Part shown: positions 58,184-64,000 of the stretch, piece by piece
Layout: every line of letters starts with the position of its first letter
Position numbering within the stretch: position 1 is the stretch's first letter
Notes under the pieces: model-generated
Told to the model about the DNA's origin: nothing
Databases searched by the model: none
Seen by the model: only the letters and a program-made list of their open reading frames with translations
Assembly (NCBI RefSeq): GCF_052324685.1
Contig: NC_135222.1
Coordinates: forward strand, 17,059,873 to 17,123,872
Length of the DNA: 64,000 nucleotides
Direction of reading: 5' to 3'
From: Brachyhypopomus gauderio
Taxonomy: Eukaryota > Chordata > Actinopteri > Gymnotiformes > Hypopomidae
Program-made: the position numbers and the translations under genes

Positions 58184-58489
58184 ATCTGAAAGAGACTACA
58201 TATTTAGAAATACAGAGGAACTGCTGCTTAAATGTATCTTTATTTAAAGTATGAACATATTTTAGAGAAAAAAACAGAGCAGGTCTTTTCTCTTGTCCTG
58301 ACACAGTTGAGATTTAGGTGTGTTCCAGATTTGGTTTAGTTAACAATGTTTAATGTTTGAATATACAATACATTGGCATTTAATAAGTTATATATTCTAC
58401 CATTTCTGAATCTATTATTCTTTTCTTTAATTTTCTTATAATTCTATCTGATCTCATAAATAATCAGAATTCCTGTAATTTCAACAAAT

Positions 58490-58495
58490 TTTATT
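58490..58495 (-). promoter_or_regulatory. Polyadenylation signal of fetub
   Basis: AATAAA on the minus strand about 110 bp after the stop at 58604; another lies at 58239-58244. Confidence 0.55.
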
Positions 58496-58603
58496 AAATT
58501 TGAGGCATATAATCTCTTTGAGGATTGTTATATGAGGTGCTGTGTTCATTTCTCCGTGTTTCTGAGGAGGTTTTATGGTGTTTTATGGTGTTTGGATGGA
58601 TGT

Positions 58604-61600
58604 CTACACAGTAGTGTAGCGAGAGACTCCGGGGCAGGAGCGGAACGCTGATGGTGTTCCAGGGAAAATGCTGAGGAATGTGGGGTTAGGTGCATTCTGG
58701 GAATCTCGTGGTGCGTGTCTTTTCTGCCGCAGAGCTGCATAGTGGAAGTCATGCGGAGGTCTGGCGATTCGCACGGACCCAGCCAGCTCTTCTGACGAAG
58801 CAGATTCGTCCTCCTCAGACTCGCTCGACTCACTGGAGGCTGGGGGAGAGGAGGCCTGGGGCAGAGGCAGCTCCGCACCATGGGGAATAACCTGCTGCAC
58901 TGACTCCACCAGCCGTGAGTCCCCCGGGTCCGCATCTTCAAATGTTGGGGTGTGGCCATCAGGAATGAGGGGCGGGGCAGGTGGAGAAGCCTGTCCAGCC
59001 AGCGCTCGTCTGGAAGACCCGATGTGCTACAAGGTAACAACAGAGCAGAGCTGATTGAGCATGTCGTCGCAAAATGGAAGGTAGAGAGTGGAGGGAAGAC
59101 AGTTGTGGTCTTGGGGAAGGACACTGGGACAGAGGTGTTGCTCTGTTAGTTTGGGCTGGGTTGCCCCCTATGCCCCCCCCCCCCGGACAGATGATTCTTG
59201 AGCAACTGCTTTCAGGACTGTTTTAACTCTCTCACCCCATCTGCATCTTATTCACCATCACTTCAGAGCTTGGAAAGTTTTCCTTTCAAGAAAATAAACT
59301 TTACAGAACATGAATTCTTAGTCTGACATGCAAATGAATTTTTATGGTACCTGAGGGTGGAATATTTCACAGGACACCTCAATGCTTGTCTGGTCGCTGG
59401 TGGTGTTGATTACCGCCCCAGTGCAGAAACCGACGGGCTGAAAAAGGACAGCAGCAGACAGGAGGGGTGGGAGGGGTGAGCAGACGGGACAGGGTGAGCA
59501 CAGGGAGGGGTGAGCACAGGGAGGGGGGAGCACAGGGAGGGGTGAGCACAGGGAGGGGTGAGCACAGGGAGGGATGAGCACAGGGAGGGGTGAGCAGACG
59601 GTACAGGGTGAGCACAGGGAGGGGTGAGCACAGGGAGGGGTGAGCACAGGGAGGGGTGAGAGCACAGGGAGGGGTGAGCACAGGGAGGGGTGTGCAGACG
59701 GGACAGGGTGAGCACAGGGAGGGGTGAGCAGAAGGGACAGGGTGAGCACAGGGAGGGGTGAGCACAGGGAGGGGTGACCAGACGGGACAGGGTGAGCACA
59801 GGGAGGGGTGAGCACAGAGAGGGGTGAGCACAGGGAGGGGTGAGCACAGGAGCAACACACAAGCCCTGAAACACAGCTGCACTGGACAACAAGGGACAAC
59901 TTCTGTTTACGAATACAGATTGGTGTTACTGACCCAGTTACTCACAGCCATAACAGTAGCCATAATCCATCCGATACCAAATTGTTCATATACATAAGGC
60001 CAGTCATGAAGAGTCCCGCAGAGTCAGGACTGTGTTCCAGTACTCACCCCTCCTCCGGTTCCTGCTGGTGCACACAGCACCTCCTGGCCCGGTACCAGCG
60101 AGCACTCCTGCACCGTGTACTCTACAAAGATGCCTGGAGCAGGGCTTACCTGAAGAAGACAATACATCGCACAGTTTAACTAGCACTCACCTGAATTACT
60201 CATCTGAACCACTCACCTGAACCACTCATCTAAACCACTCAACTGAATCACTCGCCTGAACCACTCACCTGAATCACTCACTTAAACCACTCCCCTAAAC
60301 CACTCACCTAAACCACTCACCTGAATCACTCACTTAAATCACTCCCCTAAACCACTCCCATAAACCGCTCATCTGAATCACTCACCTAAACCACTCACCT
60401 AAACCACTCATCTGAATCACTCACCTAAACCACTCACCTAAACTACTCACCTAAATCACTCACCTAAGCCACTCACCTAAACCACTCACCTAAATCACTC
60501 ACCTAAACCACTCACCTAAACTACTCACCTAAATCACTCACCTAAGCCACTCACCTAAACCACTCACATGGACAACTCACCTAAACCACTCACCTGATTC
60601 ACTCACCTAAACCACTCACCTGAATCACTCACCTGACCACTTAGTTAGCAATACCACAGCAGCAATGGATATTTTCCCAGCTGTATTTTATAAGTCACAA
60701 ATGTCAAATAAATATAAAATGTAATATAAATGTAGGCAGCAAATGAATTTGGAACATAAAGCCTAATTCAGCCATAACAGTATCCATAATCCATCTAAAA
60801 AACCAGTGAAATTAAATCATGTCATGAAAGGTGCAATCCTGATGCCACTGTTACATGATTACCATGTATGTATATGAAGTTAATGAATTCCAAAGTAATT
60901 AAAAGCAAATGAATTGAATTATTTTCCTATATTGACATAATTATTATGCTGAGTTGGTAATCAGAATTTAATGTATTCTATCATTTGTAAGTTAATAATG
61001 GGGCAGTTGATTGCATGAATATTTCATATATTCACAATATATAATAAGGCTGTGAATCTTGTTGCATGTTGTTATACAGCTAATGGTTTAAACCACTCAC
61101 CTGAAACACTCACCTGGACAACTCACCTAAACTACTCACCTGATCTACTCATCTGGACCACTCACCTGAACCACTCACCTGATCTATTCACCTAAACCAC
61201 TCACCTAAACCACTCACCTGAACTACTCACCTGAACACTCACCTGAACACTCACCTGAACTACTCACCTGAACCACTCACCTGAACCACTCACCTGAATC
61301 ACTCACCTAAACCACTCACCTGAACTACTCACCTGAACCACTCACCTAAACCACTCACCTAAACCACTCACCTGAACTACTCACCTAAACCGCTCACTTG
61401 AACTAGGGCTTTGGACATCAGCTGCTATTTATAAATAACTGTAGTTACATGTGACATTTAATATGTATAGTTTTGGAAAATGTTCTGGAATATTCCAGAT
61501 TTAATTGAACTAAATAGGGCAAGTATGTTGGTTCATCCGTGTGGGACTGTGGGACCATGAGCAGGTTCAGGACAGCACCTGCTGAGAGGCCCTGGTAATG

Positions 61601-63306
61601 GTGGCCAGTGTGAGTCTGCTGGGTAAGGTGCTCTGGTGGTTGTATTTGTGGAGGGTCGTCTTAGCGCCAGACACTGCAGTGTCACTGTCCAAAGGCAACA
61701 GTAGGGGGCAGTCTGGACATGTACTCTGTAACTTTTCAGGAGGATCTAAGAGATACAGACAGAGAAGCCGACTCAACTTTAATATCTCTACTGTATTAAT
61801 TGAGCAGTATGAAATTTAGCTCATGAGTAGACTGTAAGCCTCAGGGAACTGTGTGGTGAAGGAGACCTGGAACAAGAGTGCAGTCATAGCTGTGTAGGTA
61901 GGTGAATCCGTCTGCTGTGTGCAAAATCGTTGTGTTGCAATTCCCAGAGATTTGCTGCAACCAACAATAAAAATCCCCTTTTCCAGATATCAGCAAGAAC
62001 ACGAGTTAGTACTGCATCAAGAGCTTTAACTTTACATTACTGTATTGTTACTGTTACATTTGTGTACTATGTTACATTACTGTGTTGTTACTGCTACATT
62101 AGTGTGTTATTACTATGTTTCACTACTCTGTTATTTTACATTACTGTGTTGTTACTGTTACATTAGTGTGTTATTACTATGTTACACTACTCTGTTATAT
62201 TACATTACTGTGTTGTTACTGTTACATTAGTGTGTTATTACTATGTTACACTACTCTGTTATGTTAGTGTTACGTTACTGTGTTACTGTGTTACATATGC
62301 AAAATGTTATTTTGTTACATTATTGTGTTACATTTCTTTTTAAGTACTTGGAGTCTATCAGTAATACATTAAACTAGATCCAAAAAGCCAAACAGGTAGA
62401 AGCAACCAGTCTGTGATAGTGCAACTGTGCAAACAATAGCATGGGCTTCTCCTACAGCGTGGACCTATCATACAGCACCAACGCTTCAGTGGGTAAAAGT
62501 GTCTCTGGGAGTGAGGAAATTATAACGCATTCATTCTATGAAACTGTTTCTTAAGGTTATGAAATAAACTAATTAATTAACTTAGGTTTGGAGGAGGAGT
62601 TCTGGATAGATTTGAAATATTTTGTGACATGATAAGTTTTAGTCTCAGAAACAGCTCACTGTCTCCATGAACGGCCTTATATCACATCGCTTCCACGATT
62701 TGGGACTGAGGACGTGACACTTGGTCTCTAGAACATCCAGATCAAGATAGTAGACCTTCCCGGCTGGGCCCTGAAATCAGCAAACACACACACTGAACCT
62801 GCAGCCTTCAGACCACGCATTAACATAAGCACATAGCCTGACCTCTACACATAGCCATGAGTTCACAAATCATAAAAATAAACAACTTATACATATCATT
62901 CCATAGCTTGGCATATGAAAAATGTTGATTGTTGTAACAACTGAGAAACACTTGTTGCAAAGATTCAGATGAAGATACGTGGCTAATGAAGCCACGGATG
63001 TCTTCTCTGTTACCTGGCAAGGATGCACATTATACTGTTTCTGCTTGTTTGGTTGTAAATGGTAATTGTAGATCACTCTTAACCACACATGAGAGAACTC
63101 ACCTGAGGATGAACATGAACGTTGTGAACTCTGTTGAGCGCAAACTTGTATCCTATGTGTCGGTCTTTGTTGATGTAGGTCATGGCGAGCTGAGACAGCT
63201 TCTCCACACTCTTGTCATTACAAGGCATCTGTGTCACATGTGTGGCCTCGGCACACACAACACACACAACATGCAGAGCCACAAACACCCAGCTCACTCG
63301 TGGCAT
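58604..63306 (-). CDS. fetub: Fetuin-B
   Basis: Seven exons: 63103-63306, 62660-62770, 61867-61954, 61579-61745, 60048-60149, 59351-59437, 58604-58990; 381 residues, against 382 in human FETUB. Signal peptide from MPRVSWVFVALHVVCVV, cystatin domain 1 with GYKFALNRVHNV and [16 protein letters not shown], linker CPDCPLLLP (Cys144), second domain with FVEYTVQEC and GFCTGAVINTT, and an acidic-serine tail (SSESSESEEDES) ending RSCPGVSRYTTV. In mammals fetuin-B blocks the astacin protease ovastacin, and the CPDCP loop between the domains inserts at the catalytic zinc. Assignment rests on length, tail and linker. The acceptor of exon 7 (58990) was chosen by frame. Introns 4 and 5 carry large tandem arrays. 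Confidence 0.88.
59459..59850. repeat. Minisatellite of ggtgagcacagggaggg in fetub intron 5
   Basis: About 20 units of 16-17 bp with a longer variant containing cagacgggacagggtgagca. Donor-like GGTGAGCA lies on the strand opposite the gene. The 150-185 residue frames across it are false. Confidence 0.93.
60181..60640 (-). repeat. 13-bp donor-like array in fetub intron 4, block 1
   Basis: About 35 units of 13 bp; on the transcribed strand each reads GGTTTAGGTGAGT or GGTTCAGGTGAGT, that is (T/C)AG|GTGAGT. The block begins about 30 bp upstream of the exon 5 acceptor. Confidence 0.93.
61088..61402 (-). repeat. 13-bp donor-like array in fetub intron 4, block 2
   Basis: Same unit as the block at 60181-60640, about 24 copies, richer in the CAG|GTGAGT form. 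It is separated from block 1 by about 450 bp of unique AT-rich DNA. Confidence 0.93.
62030..62300. repeat. Tandem repeat of tgttacattactgtgttgtt units in fetub intron 2
   Basis: Three and a half imperfect units of about 66 bp made of ttacattactgtgttgttac and attagtgtgttattactatg. Confidence 0.85.
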
Positions 63307-64000
63307 TTCTAGCTTCCCTGTTTTTGAACCAGTTTAAGTTAAGCAGCTATTTTCCCCCAAATGCTGTTCTCTACGTGCTTTTATGTTCAGAAACAAACAC
63401 TCAACCTGGACTTTGGTATAGATTAACAAAACATCCACTGCTGAACAGATGCCAAGATCATTCAGGCTATCAGTCACCTAATGCCCATATGCATGTCTTT
63501 AAAAAAGTCTTAAATCTTATACCTACTCCTTGTGCAAAAACCTCCACATCTGTACAGTCAGATTCACAGTACTATTATGTCTAGTTAAACATTTGATCTG
63601 ATCTAAAGGACTGATTGTCTTGTGTGATACATTATTTACCACATGAGGGCGCTACATCTCTCTTGTATGATATCCTGAAGAGATTTGATCAAGAGTTTGG
63701 ACTGATATGTCTCGTGGTATTTCTAACTAAAGACAGGGTATGTGTGTGCAGGGTATGTTTAACCAATTAAACCTACATTTTTATGTATATCATTAATTCG
63801 ATTTAAACTTGAAGAGTAACAAGGTGGAAGTATTTAGGCTGCTCCACCTGTCTGTCCTCTAATTAGACTGGATCAAAACTTATATTAGTATATGTGTCGG
63901 TGTGTGTGTGTTTGTCTTAGTGTTTGTCTGTGTGTGTTCATGGTAGGCAATGTCTGTGTCAGTGAGTGTGTGAATATTTCAGTGTGTGTAAGTGTATTTC
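63307..64000. other. fetub upstream region
   Basis: Promoter side of fetub. No clear TATA box near the start codon. The right edge is GT-rich (63890-64000). No exon seen. Confidence 0.5.

Larger units (their letters stand above)
54191..58489. other. Repeat-rich spacer between copy 4 and fetub
   Basis: Holds a Tc1-like transposon, a long triplet microsatellite split by a solo LTR, and a second LTR fragment, listed separately. 57.1-58.0 kb is unique AT-rich sequence in which I see nothing. Confidence 0.6.

Noticed and set aside
58573-59124. 183-residue minus-strand frame over fetub exon 7
   Set aside because: It is a shifted frame; the frame ending RSCPGVSRYTTV matches the fetuin C-terminal motif and the exon phases.
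59342-59899. Three overlapping Pro/Cys/Leu-rich frames in fetub intron 5
   Set aside because: Artefacts of the 16-17 bp minisatellite; only 59351-59437 within them is a real exon.

Overview
The window is vertebrate genomic DNA, almost certainly from a ray-finned (teleost) fish. Genes are split into many small exons with GT-AG (and a few GC-AG) introns. Microsatellites and minisatellites are very abundant, and Tc1-like transposons, LINE tails, a pogo-like non-autonomous element and solo LTRs of fish type are present. The encoded proteins align well from memory with human TM4SF4, TM4SF18/TM4SF1, ceruloplasmin, HPS3 and fetuins. Species cannot be named from sequence alone.

Layout: 1-4.5 kb holds no recognised gene but several repeat arrays, including a G-rich 50-bp minisatellite. 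tm4sf4 lies on the minus strand (4538-7741), followed by 8.7 kb of repeat-rich intergenic DNA and then tm4sf18 on the plus strand (16445-18212). Ceruloplasmin (cp, plus, 20 exons, 19629-27426) converges tail to tail with hps3 (minus, 17 exons, 28206-37702). This tm4sf4 - tm4sf18 - cp - hps3 block has the order and orientations of human 3q24-q25. From 40 kb to the end there are five complete seven-exon fetuin-family genes, all on the minus strand (40272-41853, 44821-46764, 48141-50543, 51530-54125, 58604-63306), plus one relic first exon (about 42120-42330). Two look AHSG-like, two carry histidine-rich tails as in histidine-rich glycoprotein, and the last matches fetuin-B.

How the genes work together: cp (plasma ferroxidase) and the fetuin/HRG-like proteins are expected to be secreted plasma proteins of the liver. 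HPS3 is a BLOC-2 subunit for lysosome-related organelles, and the TM4SF proteins are L6-type four-span membrane proteins. The neighbourhood is a conserved linkage group rather than an operon.

The most unusual signal is a recurrent association of tandem repeats with 5' splice sites. In hps3 exon 3 the donor itself is amplified as a 39-bp unit about 44 times, in frame and at constant phase, so any copy could in principle splice to exon 4 and add a multiple of 13 residues. Smaller cases sit at hps3 exon 14 and at exon 3 of the fourth fetuin gene. Fetub intron 4 carries more than 50 consensus-like donors in two arrays. The cp gene also shows an apparent exchange of type-1 copper ligand quality between domains 2 and 4. 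All exon boundaries were derived by eye from splice signals, reading-frame phase and recalled family sequences. No alignment or transcript was available.
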